A stretch of 29,493 nucleotides of DNA from Paulinella micropora (GCA_009731375.1 BJOX01000291.1:249760-279252); one strand, 5' to 3'. Shown: positions 1-12,852, counted from the stretch's first letter. Made by a program: numbers and translations. The notes: a model not told the origin generated them from the sequence alone.

Positions 1-141
<141 letters not shown>

Positions 142-867
142 CCCTACCTCCGTCTGTCAAATTAATCAAGATCGAAAGATGGAGAAGGACCTTCTCTCCT
201 TGCTTCAGTAGGGCGCCACAAGACTGACATCGATACGAGGGAATAGTATCGTATTTGAATGGCTTTCTCTTGAGTGATCCGGCGCTCACGCCAAAACCCA
301 TAAACGGTCTTGGATTGACTTCAAGGGACGAGCGTAATTTTGAAACCACCTCTGCTTCTGCGGGAACAAGGAACGAGCGTAATTTTGAAACCACCTCAGT
401 TCTGCTTCTGCAGGAACTACGTTCTATAAACTCGACCGCTCGGTCTGCAATGGTTTGATCGGCAATATGTGCTACCAGCCGTTATTAATAAGGCTAACAT
501 TCCGGGGACTTCCTTTTTCGGTTGGTTAGACTCTTGGAATCCTTTCCGTTGGTTGGAGGGATGCTTCTCTCCTTTGTTTTGTCACTCGCACATGGATTTG
601 ATGAGGTCGGGCCTGCATCAAGTCATCTTATCTTAAAATGATTTACTCAGTGGTGAATGCAGGATATTCGGCACTTTGATGATTTTCTTCCCGGTGACCC
701 TTCTGTTTGGTCATTCATGACGTTATGCAACGTACATATCGTACTTACACAAGCTCAATATTAGCTAATATATATTTACAGCATGCATCACGCATGCATC
801 AACATGTATTTAATGTCAGAAATACATATGTACATGCAAAAAAATGTGAGGCACTTCATCTTAAAAC
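142..867. other. Unique island with a 45-bp direct duplication
   Basis: This is mostly non-repetitive sequence of mixed composition. A unit of about 45 bp starting at 328 is repeated at 373. Both copies share ACGAGCGTAATTTTGAAACC followed by a CTGCTTCTGC-type tail, and the second copy carries a 4-base insertion. Open frames here are under 100 codons, overlap on both strands and show no recognisable domain. I see no convincing gene. Confidence 0.7.
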
Positions 868-1799
<932 letters not shown>

Positions 1800-1841
1800 C
1801 ATGTATGTATGTATGTATGTATGTATGTTTGTATGTATGTG

Positions 1842-1875
<34 letters not shown>

Positions 1876-2296
1876 TGTATGTATGTGTACAATACATATG
1901 CATGTAAGTACAGATGAATGTATGTATGCATGTATGTATGTGTATGCGTACATACATACATACATACATACTACATACATACGCATGCATGCATACATAC
2001 ATGCATACATACATAAATACATACATAAATACATGCACATACATACATACATGCATACATAGATTCACATACACACACATACACAGATACATACATACAT
2101 ACATACACATACATGCGTATGTAAATACATGCATGCATGCATGCATATAATACATACATACATACATACATGCATACATACATACAGATAGACAGATAGA
2201 CAGACAGACATTACATTACATCACATTACATCACATTACATCACATCACATCATATTACATCACATCACATCACATCACATCACGTCATATTACAT
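1800..2296. repeat. ATGT/ACAT array ending in AGAC/AGAT and (CATCA)n
   Basis: ATGT repeats switch to ACAT around 1948. About 2185-2208 is GACAGATA-type. From about 2209 to 2296 the motif is a pentanucleotide alternating ACATT and ACATC, the only pentanucleotide array in this part of the window. Confidence 0.93.
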
Positions 2297-2435
2297 TATG
2301 GATAGGGAACCATCCAGTGACTGCAATACCACAAACAAGCAAAAGGTGTCACATCTTGACCACTTTCCCATCTTTTCTTCCTTGCTCTCCCAAATTCGCT
2401 TCTTTGTTTTTCTTTCACTCGTCTTTCTCTTATTT

Positions 2436-2571
<136 letters not shown>

Positions 2572-2747
2572 TTCCTCCTGCTTCGTATATTCACGCTATC
2601 TGTACCTATCTATGTAAATAATATGGATATATCCATGTGTGTATCGTTGTATGTATGTATGTATATATATAGGCGGTGTATGCTAACTTCGAATACGCAC
2701 CTCCTCTACCTACCAACAACGCTTTAGACGTGATGTGGGATGTTGGT

Positions 2748-2806
2748 ATGCATACATACGTACATACATACATACATACATATATACATACATACATACA
2801 TACAGA
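2748..2806. repeat. (ACAT)n array
   Basis: A short ACAT array preceded by a unique island. It lies just upstream of the poly-C tract. Confidence 0.9.
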
Positions 2807-2851
2807 TACTAATCATATTTGGACACGACGTTTACAACACTTTTGTCCGCC

Positions 2852-2970
<119 letters not shown>

Positions 2971-2972
2971 AC

Positions 2973-3211
2973 NNNNNNNNNNNNNNNNNNNNNNNNNNNN
3001 NNNNNNNNNNNNNNNNNNNNNNNNNNNNNNNNNNNNNNNNNNNNNNNNNNNNNNNNNNNNNNNNNNNNNNNNNNNNNNNNNNNNNNNNNNNNNNNNNNNN
3101 NNNNNNNNNNNNNNNNNNNNNNNNNNNNNNNNNNNNNNNNNNNNNNNNNNNNNNNNNNNNNNNNNNNNNNNNNNNNNNNNNNNNNNNNNNNNNNNNNNNN
3201 NNNNNNNNNNN
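2973..3211. other. Assembly gap (239 N)
   Basis: A run of N flanked by poly-C on the left and a CACACACGC stub on the right. No sequence information. Confidence 1.
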
Positions 3212-3243
3212 CACACACGCAAATTTACAACTTAGGCTCTTAT

Positions 3244-3246
3244 CTG

Positions 3247-3278
<32 letters not shown>

Positions 3279-3404
3279 TTCCTTCCTTTCTTCCTTTCTT
3301 TCCTTCTCTCTTTCTTTCCTTCCTTCCTTCCTTCCTTCTTTCTTTCCTTCTTTCTTTCTTTCTTTCTTTCTTTCTGTCTTTCGTTCGTTCTTTCTTTCTT
3401 TCGT

Positions 3405-3442
<38 letters not shown>

Positions 3443-3679
3443 TTCCTTCCTTTCTTTTTTTGCTTCCTTTTCTTGCTTCCTTCCTTCCTTCCTTCTTTCT
3501 TTCTTTCTTTCTTTCCTTTCTTTCCTTTCTTTCTTTGCTTTCTTTCTTCCTTCCTTCTTTCCTTCCTTCCTTCCTTCCTTTCTTCCTTTCTTCCTTTCTT
3601 TCTTTCTTTCTTTCTTTCTTCCTTCCTTCCTTCCTTCCTTCCTTCCTTTCTTTCTTTCTTTCTTTCTTTCTCTCTCTTT
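3244..3679. repeat. (CTTT)n/(CCTT)n polypyrimidine array
   Basis: Roughly 435 bp of almost pure pyrimidine on this strand, alternating CTTT and CCTT blocks with rare G substitutions. It could adopt triplex (H-DNA) structures. It is followed by a unique island at 3680-3747. Confidence 0.96.
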
Positions 3680-3747
3680 GTCGTGCGCAGTGTTCGACGA
3701 TGTGCGTAGTGAACATCGCTATGGCAACAACGGCATCTTCATGTACC

Positions 3748-3816
<69 letters not shown>

Positions 3817-3819
3817 GAT

Positions 3820-3880
<61 letters not shown>

Positions 3881-3895
3881 GTATCTATCTATCTA

Positions 3896-3968
<73 letters not shown>

Positions 3969-4042
3969 CTCTCTCTCTCTCTATATCTATCTATCTATCT
4001 ATCTATCTACCTACCTACCTACCTACCTACCTACCTACCTAC

Positions 4043-4090
<48 letters not shown>

Positions 4091-4206
4091 TTATCTATCT
4101 ATCTATCTCTCTCTATATATATATACATATATATATACATGTATATCTACATATGTATATGTATGTATATATATATAGATATACATATATTTTATACATA
4201 TATACA

Positions 4207-4259
<53 letters not shown>

Positions 4260-4341
4260 ATCCCTATATCTATCCATATATCTATCTTGCTTGAACCTAG
4301 GGCCTTCTCTGTGCATTTGGGCAACTATCTATATGTATCTA

Positions 4342-4380
<39 letters not shown>

Positions 4381-4381
4381 A

Positions 4382-4427
<46 letters not shown>

Positions 4428-4462
4428 CCTATCTACCTATCTACCTACCTATCTATCTATCT
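3748..4462. repeat. (ATCT)n array with ACCT, CT and TA sub-blocks
   Basis: The motif is predominantly ATCT, with a CT block near 3967-3982, an ACCT block near 4005-4045 and a TA/ATGT block near 4110-4205. A unique island at 4286-4325 contains the first copy of a 28-bp core repeated at 4547. Confidence 0.95.
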
Positions 4463-4574
4463 GTTGATGCCTGTGTCCTCGGATATGCAGCGCTGATAGA
4501 CTAAACGTATCTTTCCATCTATTTATATTTCTATCTACATAACCCGTAGGGCCCTGACTGTGCATTTTGGCAAC
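4298..4574 (+). repeat. Diverged 28-bp core duplicated 249 bp apart
   Basis: Positions 4298-4325 and 4547-4574 match at 24 of 28 bases by eye (TAGGGCC....CTGTGCATTT.GGCAAC). The first copy runs straight into ATCT repeats; the second runs into GC-rich unique sequence. This suggests a tandem duplication in which one copy was invaded by, or seeded, an ATCT array. Confidence 0.7.
4466..4512 (+). repeat. 47-bp dispersed repeat, copy 1 (inverted copy at 24893-24939)
   Basis: The 47 bases beginning GATGCCTGTGTC match the reverse complement of 24893-24939 with about six mismatches and no gaps. Both copies lie beside tetranucleotide ATCT/GATA sequence at the same end. This fits a short dispersed element with an ATCT-type tail, but no SINE promoter box was recognised. 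Confidence 0.7.
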
Positions 4575-4592
4575 GGGGTACCCAGCGGGTAA

Positions 4593-4595
<3 letters not shown>

Positions 4596-4637
<42 letters not shown>
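4596..4637. repeat. (GA)n array
   Basis: A GA dinucleotide run directly after the second GGGCC core. A short ATCT/GTCC stretch follows. Confidence 0.95.
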
Positions 4638-4640
<3 letters not shown>

Positions 4641-5034
4641 ACCTGTCCATCCATCTATCTATCTTAAAGTATCTGTCCGTCCATCCAGCTATCTATCTGT
4701 ATGACACGCGCAGGTATGCAGGTCCTCAGTCTGTTGGTAACGCATCAATTGGTCACGACCAGGTAACTATTATATTATATACATACAAGACTAGAGGTGA
4801 AGGGAGCGAAAATTTTGCGGGTTTTGTGGTGATTCCCCCGGAAACTTACCACATTTTCGCCTTCTTTCTCATGTTGTTTCTTCTACATATACGTATGCGC
4901 CTTTTGATAGGACCGATCATGAGAAAGCTACACGTACGAAATGATCTCATTATATACATCCCTTACTAAGAGCTTGTCATAATATTTCCTGTGGCTGTGT
5001 CAATTTGCCAACGTTCAAAAATTTCACCTCAGTC
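4638..5034. other. Unique island, no gene recognised
   Basis: Mixed-composition sequence after a brief ATCT remnant. I found no long open frame, RNA gene or repeat pair here. Confidence 0.6.
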
Positions 5035-5035
5035 G

Positions 5036-5066
<31 letters not shown>

Positions 5067-5333
5067 TTTCTTCTTCTTCTTCTTCTTCTTCTTCTTCTTC
5101 TTCTTCTTCTTCTTCTTGTGCTTCTTCTGGATCTGCTTCTGCTTCTTCTTCTTCTTCTTCTTCTTCTTCTTCTTCTTCTTCTTCTTCTTCTTCTTCTTCT
5201 TCTTCTTCTTTTCTTCTTCTTCTTCTTCTTCTTCTTCTTCTTCTTCTTCTTCTTCTTCTTCTTCTTCTTCTTCTTCTTCTTCTTCTTCTTCTTCTTCTTC
5301 TTCTTCTTCTTCCTTTTCCTCTTCCTCGTCCTC

Positions 5334-5365
<32 letters not shown>

Positions 5366-5878
5366 CTTCTTCTTCTTCTTCTTCTTCTTTTTCTTTCTTC
5401 TTCTTCTTCTTCTTCTTCTTTTTCTTTCTTCTTCTTCTTCTTCTTCTTCTTCTTCTTCTTCTTCTTCTTCTTCTTCTTCTTCTTCTTCTTCTTCTCCTTC
5501 TTCTTCTTCCTCTTCTTCCTCTTCCTCTTCCTCTTCCTCGTCCTCTTCTTCTTCCTCTTCCTCTTCTTCTTCTTCTTCTTCTTCTTCTTCTTCTTCTTCT
5601 TCTTCTTCTTCTTCTTCTTCTTCTTCTTCTTGTTCTTCTTCTTCCTCTTCCTCTTCCTCTTGCTCCTCCTCCTCCTCCTCCTCCTCTTCTTCTTCTTCTT
5701 CTTCTTCTTCTTCTTCTTCTTCTTCTTCTTCTTCTTCTTCTTCTTCTTCTTTCATAGCGGTAAAAGTGTATGTTGTGTGGTATGGAATGGTAGACCCAAA
5801 AATTCACCTGTTTTTTTTTTTTTTTTTTTTAAATTTTTTTTTTTTTTTTTTTTATTTTTTTTTTTTTTTTTTTTTTTT
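5035..5878. repeat. (CTT)n array of about 720 bp, then poly-T up to a gap
   Basis: CTT/TTC trinucleotide extends from about 5035 to 5754 with TTCC-type variants in the middle. After a 57-bp unique spacer a T-rich homopolymer (5811-5878) runs into a 10-N gap (5879-5888). The long frames on both strands are repeat translations (poly-Ser/Leu/Phe or poly-Glu/Lys/Arg). Confidence 0.96.
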
Positions 5879-5911
5879 NNNNNNNNNNGGTAGATCCTAT
5901 TCAGCTTGTGG

Positions 5912-6060
5912 GATTTCCAACCTGACCAAGCCAACTGGTCAGACAGTACACACACATACATGAGTGCATACCAGTCACAGTACTACGTACATACATACAT
6001 ATATGTAAACAGAATGCGATTTTCAACCCAGCCAAGTCAAGTTACGAGACAATACATACA
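5912..6060 (+). repeat. Diverged core duplicated 106 bp apart, each running into ACAT
   Basis: 5912-5957 and 6018-6060 share the pattern GATTTYCAACC..RCCAAGYCAA...GAGACA, then ACATAC repeats. Each copy of the unique core is followed by an ACAT-type tail, so core and microsatellite appear to have duplicated together. Confidence 0.65.
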
Positions 6061-6316
6061 TACATACATACATACATACATACATACATACAAACATGCA
6101 AACATGAATACACACATACATACATACATACATGCATGCATACGTACATACGTACATACATACGCACATACATACGTACATACGTACATACACACATACA
6201 TACATGCATACATACATATACTCACAATACATACATACATACATACATACATACATCCATCCATCCATCCATCCATCCATACATACATACATACATACAT
6301 GCATACATACATACAT
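6052..6316. repeat. (ACAT)n array with a CATC block
   Basis: ACAT repeats with ACGT, CACA and ATGC variants. A CATC block lies near 6254-6280. Confidence 0.95.
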
Positions 6317-6396
6317 GTTGTTTGTGAGCAGGCAGCCTGCGCTTCCGTACAGCGCGATAGACCATAGCAACTGCTATCGAAATTGCCAAGGTAATA

Positions 6397-6695
<299 letters not shown>

Positions 6696-6853
6696 GAACC
6701 AAGGCCACTTGAGGTCACTGACCCTCCCTTGGGCTTGGTTTTTTGAAATGGGTGCCATCTGTCGACAGACAGAGAATTAGGGGATGGCGTGGGTGTGCTG
6801 GGCCCGTGGTGGGGTGCCTTATGTGTGCCTAGCCATACGCCTATAAGTCACAT

Positions 6854-7203
6854 GCCGAAATAGCGACGGGAAGCACAATCCTGTTCCCTCAGGGTGCCCT
6901 TTCTCGCTTGTTGAGCCCGGAATAAAACCCACAGTGCTCTGTCGGTTTATACTAGACTGATCGACAGTCTCGAAACTCCATCTGCTTACTGGGCCCTCTG
7001 TAATGGAGGTGGGAGCTCGTTCTGCAAGGGGNNNNNNNNNNCCTTATGGAACGAGCCCTGGCCCCGCCTGGTGCTTTGGTATCGCTTGTATCAGTCCCTT
7101 CCGTGCAAACATCACGGCTTAGCTGGGCATCGGGTTAATACTTTACCCACAGACTTCCTTGGTTGACGAAATCAGAAGCTCCTTTTTTCTGACATTAGTC
7201 GAT
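6854..7203 (+). repeat. Upstream segment of the retroelement, copy 1 (second copy at 23937-24285)
   Basis: From GCCGAAATAGCGACGGGAAG to GACATTAGTCGAT this sequence is nearly identical to the second copy, with a few small indels and substitutions and one 10-N gap (7032-7041). It contains AATAAA near 6921 and no open frame of note. Because it precedes the reverse transcriptase region, it is best read as 5' untranslated sequence. It could instead be a separate repeat inserted upstream. Confidence 0.8.
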
Positions 7204-7213
7204 NNNNNNNNNN

Positions 7214-7459
7214 CTTGCGCAAGCTTACGGTGCTCAAAACACTTGGACTAACGGCTTCCTTTTCTTTCTCTTCTTCCTTATCCTCCCCACTCTCCATTCC
7301 TAGATTGCCTTTTTCTTCAACGTCCTACCTGCTCTTCTTTTTTACAGAACACAGTCTACCCATGATTCCCATCCCGGACACATGCACAGTACACAAATTA
7401 CTGCTTGATCTGAAACTGCGTTCCTTTGCAAGGACTACATTCCTTTGCGACATCTCATC
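7214..7459 (+). repeat. Long direct repeat flanking the retroelement coding region, left copy
   Basis: This segment starts CTTGCGCAAGCTTACGGTGC and ends GACATCTCATC. It matches 11108-11349 almost base for base, with a few substitutions and one 4-base indel. Here it lies upstream of the reverse transcriptase and continues into element sequence (CATATGTGACCCC). The other copy continues instead into ATCT repeats. Confidence 0.9.
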
Positions 7460-7576
7460 CATATGTGACCCCGTCGCGGCGATAAAGCGCGGCAACCAAA
7501 CCTTTCTCCTTTTTCTTCTTGGGCTGACAACCCTGGCTTACACAAAGAGGCTTGCTTCCCCTACGTTAAGCCGTAA

Positions 7577-9334
7577 GTCACAAAAACTACATGCGAAAAC
7601 TTACCGACGCACCGCTATTCCCTCTGGAGTGGCCGCCGTCACCCTCCCAGTGCGTGCTCTGCACCGCCTGAACCCCTTGGAGAAGATTTTGCTCATATTC
7701 ACCCTTACGAAGATCTTTCGGGCCTCCTCGAAAGGAAGAGTCCAAAAGCGCACGTCCATCCGGACTACAAGTCGCAACCCGGCATTATCAACCTGGATTC
7801 CACCCACTATGTTGACGCCGAGATATACTCCCATTTTGTCCATCGGACAAGAATTGCCCCGAAAGAACCAACTGAAAGAAGAAAACGCCTGGTATTGCCA
7901 TCAACACCAAGCGAATGGAAAGGCATTGAAGAAGAACTCCAATCCGCACTCCCTCTCATCCTCTCCTCCTCTCTCATCAAACGCCTGTCGTGTGACGAAG
8001 CAGTAGCGAAATTTGAAAGATATCTCTACGACTGCATATCACAACGGGTACCTCAAACAAAAACACAAGAACAAACTCATGAGCGCAAAAACCGCCACGT
8101 AACCCGGCTCCAAATTGAACTCACGCAGAACCGACAACAAAAACTGGCCCAAAAGAGACATCTGCGAGATCTCAAAAGGGCAGGTTTAATTCCAGCTGCT
8201 GTTGCAAAAAGCCTGCAAAAAACTTGGCGAGTATTATTGAAAACCGGTAACCGCCTCCGCCGTCGTCTCAAGGAAGCAACTTTAAGCTCCGCTCAACGAC
8301 AAGCAAATACACGCTTCCGAACTGACCCTCGTAAGTTTGCCAAAAATCTGTTTCATCCCCCCTCAACCCAAACCACTTGCTCCCTATCCAAAGAAGACTG
8401 CGATTCCTATTTTCCCAACCTATACGAAGACGCTAATCGTGAACAAACCTACGTGCCCTTACCTGAGATGGTTCGCCCACCTCTACCAACTGTCCCCTTT
8501 GACCTCAAACCACCGTCCTTCTTGGAAACCAAAAGATCTGTGCTTGCTAAGCGTAATGGTGCAGCCCCTGGCAGAGATGGTATTAGCTACCTTGTTTACA
8601 AGAGACTTCCCACCGCTTTACTTTTCTTACACAAACTCATTGTCAAGTGTTGGACAACTGATGTAGCTAACAGCTGGGCCCACGCTGCTATCTCCCTCCT
8701 TCATAAAGACGGCGATCCACTTCAGGCCTCAAACTATCGTCCGATTGCTCTGACAAACTGCTCGGGTAAGGTATTTTTCTCTCTGTGGTCAAAACGACTC
8801 GAGAGTTTTTTGCTGGATAACAAATACTTTGACAGAGCGAAACAAAAAGGTTTCCTCCGTAACGTTGCAGGATGCTCCGAACACGTTGCTGCAACAAAGG
8901 CTACCATCAGAAATGCAAAAGATCACTATCGCCAACTGGTCATAGCATGGATTGACCTAAAAAACGCTTTTGGAAGCGTAAATCACAACTTGATCCAGTT
9001 CGCTCTCTGGTGGTATCACGTGCCCCCAAGGTTTGCACACATAATCTTCTTATATTACGAACTCTTGGTAGCCACAATCGAAGGGAAAGAATGGTCGTCA
9101 GAACCCTTTGTTTTTGCTGTGGGCGTCTTTCAAGGATGCTGCATTTCTCCTCTCTTTTTCAATATAGTTTTCAATTTACTACTTGACCTCCTATCATCGT
9201 TGACTAAAAACAACGGATACCACTCCAAACACAAGAACCCAACGAATGAAGTAATCGTGCACGAAGCTGCCTATGCTGACGACCTCAAACTACACAACCG
9301 ATCCACGAAACACTGTCCATGGTCCATAACATGA
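7577..9334 (+). pseudogene. Retrotransposon ORF fragment: N-terminal region and reverse transcriptase core
   Basis: The frame is open from just after TAA at 7574-7576 to TGA at 9332-9334, with no good ATG at the front, so the true N-terminus is missing or lies in another frame. Reverse transcriptase motifs run in order: GAAPGRDGI (8558-8584), SNYRPIALTN (from 8729), QKGF (about 8843), DLKNAFGSVNH with the first catalytic Asp (about 8954), QGCCISPLFFN (about 9130) and AYADDL with the catalytic Asp pair (9269-9286). All three catalytic aspartates are intact. The frame breaks shortly after AYADDL, and the protein resumes in another frame. I recognise no N-terminal zinc finger. A basic stretch at about 7850-7890 precedes the RT domain. 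Confidence 0.85.
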
Positions 9335-9715
9335 TAGACAAATTTCTGACATGGACCAGAACAATGGCCGCGAAACCATCCAAATGCAAAAGCCTTGCTT
9401 TCGAATATTGGACTAAAGCCGACGACCATAAGGGTCTCAAATGCGTGTTGCCGATATCGTTCCCACCTTTCGATCCCGCCCTTTCTATTACTGGCAAACC
9501 AATTGACTTCATCGCTGACAAGCCTTTCAAAGACCTCGGATGGATTGTCTACCATGACCTCAGCGAAAACGAACAACGAGCAGAAATCCAAAAGAAGTTC
9601 ATTCTATCTATGCAAGCCATTGATAGCTGCTCGATCAATGGCTTTATGAAACTCTGGCTCTACCAACACTATGCTGTCCAGTCACTTGCCTGGCCATTTC
9701 TCATTTATGACTCTG
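9319..9715 (+). pseudogene. Retrotransposon ORF fragment: RT thumb / connector
   Basis: This continues the reverse transcriptase in a frame shifted relative to the upstream piece. The motif KPSKCKSL at 9373-9396, with a nearby W and M, is typical of the region after the YADD motif in RLE-type elements. Similarity runs to about 9715, where a second shift leads to a short stretch ending in AKAIEKIATRFN (about 9728-9763) in the third frame. A third shift follows within a few bases. Confidence 0.75.
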
Positions 9716-9764
9716 CCTATCTTTCGCCAAAGCCATTGAGAAAATTGCGACCCGCTTCAATGGG

Positions 9765-10600
9765 CCAATATCTACAAAAGAGCTCTGGTCTCTTGCCTTT
9801 ACCGCCCACGCCCGAAATTCGGTCTACAGCTCCAGTCCATCGTTTCTTTTTACCAGCGACTTCAAATCAACCATGCTCACATGCTGAAGTACTGCCCAGA
9901 TAAACACCTCGCGTCCATCTATGCGATGAACCTGACGAAACACGAAACGTTTCGAACTGTCTGGAAACCAGAGCCTGTGCTCGAAAAGCTTGAGGCACAA
10001 GTTGATTTTGAATTCAAACATCGAGGCCAATCCGATCATCTCAGACTTGGTCATGGTCGCTACCCAAAAGAACATTCCATCGCAGACCGCAAAGACAGGA
10101 TTTTAGAATTAGCTGCTGAGAAAATACTTGAGACAACCACAGTGCATGACATGGACAAAGCCATGCAAGGGTGCTTTCTTCGTTTTGAAGACGCATGCCC
10201 CTTTGACCTCTCCTGGACTCGCCTCATCGGAACCCGTAATCCCCGTTTAATCTCTTGGGTCATCAACGCAAGCACAAACTCGGTTATTACCCCCGACCTT
10301 AGATGTCTGTGGGGAATCATTCCCAACAACAAGTGTGCTCTCTGTTCTGGTCAAGCACATTTATGTCACATCCTCTCCGGTTGCCATGTTGCCCTCAAAC
10401 AAGGCCGTTATACCTGGCGTCACGACTCTGTGCTCTGCACTATTGAAGCTCCCCTTCAAAAACACATCGAGAGCCATAACAAACGCTCCCCTATAGACCA
10501 AAATGAATCAAAGTCTATGTTTGTGAAAGAGGGCGAGCAGAAGCCTAAGGGGCGGTCATTTCATCGTCCATCCCTGCTTGACACCGCAAACGATTGGCAG
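9765..10600 (+). pseudogene. Retrotransposon ORF fragment: connector and CCHC zinc motif
   Basis: After the third shift the frame gives WANIYKRALVSCLYRPRPKF, a conserved-looking connector. It then continues to C-x2-C-x7-H-x4-C at 10334-10384 (CALC ... HILSGC). RHDSVL follows at about 10420, an early motif of the restriction-like endonuclease. This CCHC followed by RHD is a hallmark of R2-group elements. The frame is lost at about 10597-10620. Confidence 0.8.
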
Positions 10601-10615
10601 CTCCAAACCAGTACA

Positions 10616-11036
10616 CCGGTTCTGAGCAAGCCTTTCCTGTCCACATCTGTGTCACTGACCTCTGCCCCGATATTGTTGTCTGGTAATTGTCTACCAAGAA
10701 GTGTATACTGATCGAGCTCACGTACCCGGTCGAGGAAAACATCCTTGACGCACGAGCCTAGAAGACCAACCGATACAATGGGCTCAATCTCAAATCGAGG
10801 ACAACGGATGGACCTGCCACCTTCGACCAATCGAATGCGGGGCTCGCGGCATGGTATCGTTCTCTGTTCATCGATGTTTCCGCGCCTTGGGTTTTTCCCA
10901 TCCCCAATCCAAATCCCTTTGCTTCAAGCTATCGTCCTGCGTAGCTCGTTGCTCTTTTGCGATTTATCGCTCCTGTGCAGTCAAAAATTGGACTAATCTT
11001 CCTCTAGTCCGTATCGGTGACTGCATTCCGTCATAG
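10616..11036 (+). pseudogene. Retrotransposon ORF fragment: restriction-like endonuclease, with stops and a frameshift
   Basis: PDIVVW starts at 10666, followed by a TAA stop at 10684-10686. The same frame then gives LIELTYPVEEN (about 10708-10740), the PD...E core of the PD-(D/E)XK-like endonuclease of RLE retrotransposons. A TAG follows at 10759-10761, inside what should be a basic ARxRK-type stretch, then KTNRYNGL. Around 10780-10790 the frame shifts to IEDNGW, and continues through a Cys-rich C-terminus to TAG at 11034-11036. Two stops and one shift make this part non-functional as read. Confidence 0.8.
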
Positions 11037-11107
11037 CCGTCCAGTGTTGCATAGCCCGGGCTAGGTCCCTTCGGGGGTTTAGGCCTTATACAATGTCATC
11101 ATTGTAG
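11037..11107 (+). other. Short 3' UTR of the retroelement with small hairpins
   Basis: Seventy bases follow the last stop. They hold a GCCCGGGC palindrome near 11054, a CCC-TTCG-GGG tetraloop-type stem at 11067-11076, and a 7-bp stem with a 4-base loop (TACAATG/CATTGTA) at 11089-11106. Compact 3' structures are known to be recognised by the reverse transcriptase in R2 elements; that role here is inference. Confidence 0.5.
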
Positions 11108-11346
11108 CTTGCGCAAGCTTACGGTGCTCAAAACACTTGGACTAACGGCTTCCTTTTCTTTCCCTTCTTCCTTATCCTCCCCACTCTCCATTCCTAGATT
11201 GCCTTTTTCTTCAACGTCCTCCTCTTCTTTTTTCCAGAACACAGTCTACCCGTGATTCCCATCCCGGACACATGCACAGTACACAAATTACTGTTTGATG
11301 TGAAACTGCGTTCCTTTGCAAGGACTACATTCCTTTGCGACATCTC

Positions 11347-11349
<3 letters not shown>
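11108..11349 (+). repeat. Long direct repeat flanking the retroelement coding region, right copy
   Basis: Matches 7214-7459 closely, starting at the same CTTGCGCAAGC boundary immediately after the 3' hairpin. It ends at GACATCTCATC, beyond which ATCT repeats replace the element sequence seen in the left copy. It looks like the start of a second, head-to-tail element copy that was cut or replaced by a microsatellite. Confidence 0.9.
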
Positions 11350-11387
<38 letters not shown>

Positions 11388-11506
11388 CCTACCTACCTAC
11401 CTACCTCCCTACCCCCCTCCCTCTCTCCCTCCCTCCCTCCCTCTCCCCCCTACCTACCTACCCACCTACCTGTCGACCTACCTGTATACCTATCTCTATA
11501 GACTGC
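11350..11506. repeat. (ATCT)n to (ACCT)n to (CCTC)n array
   Basis: ATCT passes into ACCT and then CCCT/CCTC. It begins exactly where homology to the retroelement stops. The last element bases (CATC) are in register with the repeat. Confidence 0.93.
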
Positions 11507-11551
11507 GCAGCGGATCCCAATCAGAACACTGCCCCAGATGGTAAGCCATCT

Positions 11552-11588
11552 ACACACACACATCACACACACACATCACACACACACA

Positions 11589-11624
<36 letters not shown>

Positions 11625-11638
11625 GCACACGCACGCAC

Positions 11639-11685
<47 letters not shown>
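11552..11685. repeat. (CA)n followed by (GA)n
   Basis: CACACATCACA-type repeats lead into CA and CGCA, then switch to a pure GA run at about 11642. A unique island (11686-11850) with no gene follows. Confidence 0.95.
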
Positions 11686-11687
<2 letters not shown>

Positions 11688-11850
11688 TACAAACACTCCA
11701 TGGCCCCTTTACCTGCTTGCACTTTCATCCACCCATATTGACCCAAACATACGTATGTATACGCATATACATATTATCTAGAATATCTATTGCCTCTGTG
11801 CCAGGGACCACAGGGACGCAGTGTAAGCTGCTCATTCCTAGCATAAAGTA

Positions 11851-12740
<890 letters not shown>

Positions 12741-12792
12741 TGTTTGTGTGTTGACAGAGTGCCGATGGTCTGCCTATGCTACCAGCAACTGA

Positions 12793-12795
<3 letters not shown>

Positions 12796-12852
<57 letters not shown>

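Larger units (their letters stand above)
6696..11106 (+). mobile_element. Degenerate RLE-type (R2/NeSL-like) non-LTR retrotransposon
   Basis: The + strand holds, in order, a reverse transcriptase, a thumb/connector region, a CCHC zinc motif and a restriction-like endonuclease, the domain order of R2/NeSL-group retrotransposons. The left limit is inferred: unique sequence starts where the (ATCT)n array ends. The right limit is placed at a small 3' hairpin (TACAATG....CATTGTA, 11089-11106) followed immediately by sequence homologous to 7214 onward. The coding region is spread over all three frames with at least two in-frame stops, so the copy is dead. Two 10-N gaps (7032-7041 and 7204-7213) interrupt the upstream part. 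Assignment to an exact clade would need a phylogeny. Confidence 0.8.

Noticed and set aside
4977-5893. Apparent poly-Ser/Phe/Leu or poly-Glu/Lys/Arg proteins
   Set aside because: Translations of the CTT/GAA array in different frames and strands.
6915-6930. AATAAA as a polyadenylation signal for an upstream gene
   Set aside because: It lies inside the repeated retroelement segment (and again at 24003), and no gene ends upstream of it.
7215-8006. A 263-codon frame upstream of the RT
   Set aside because: It overlaps the retroelement frame from 7577 onward. The RT-linked frame has the motif continuity there, and the early part lies in the sequence repeated at 11108, which looks untranslated.
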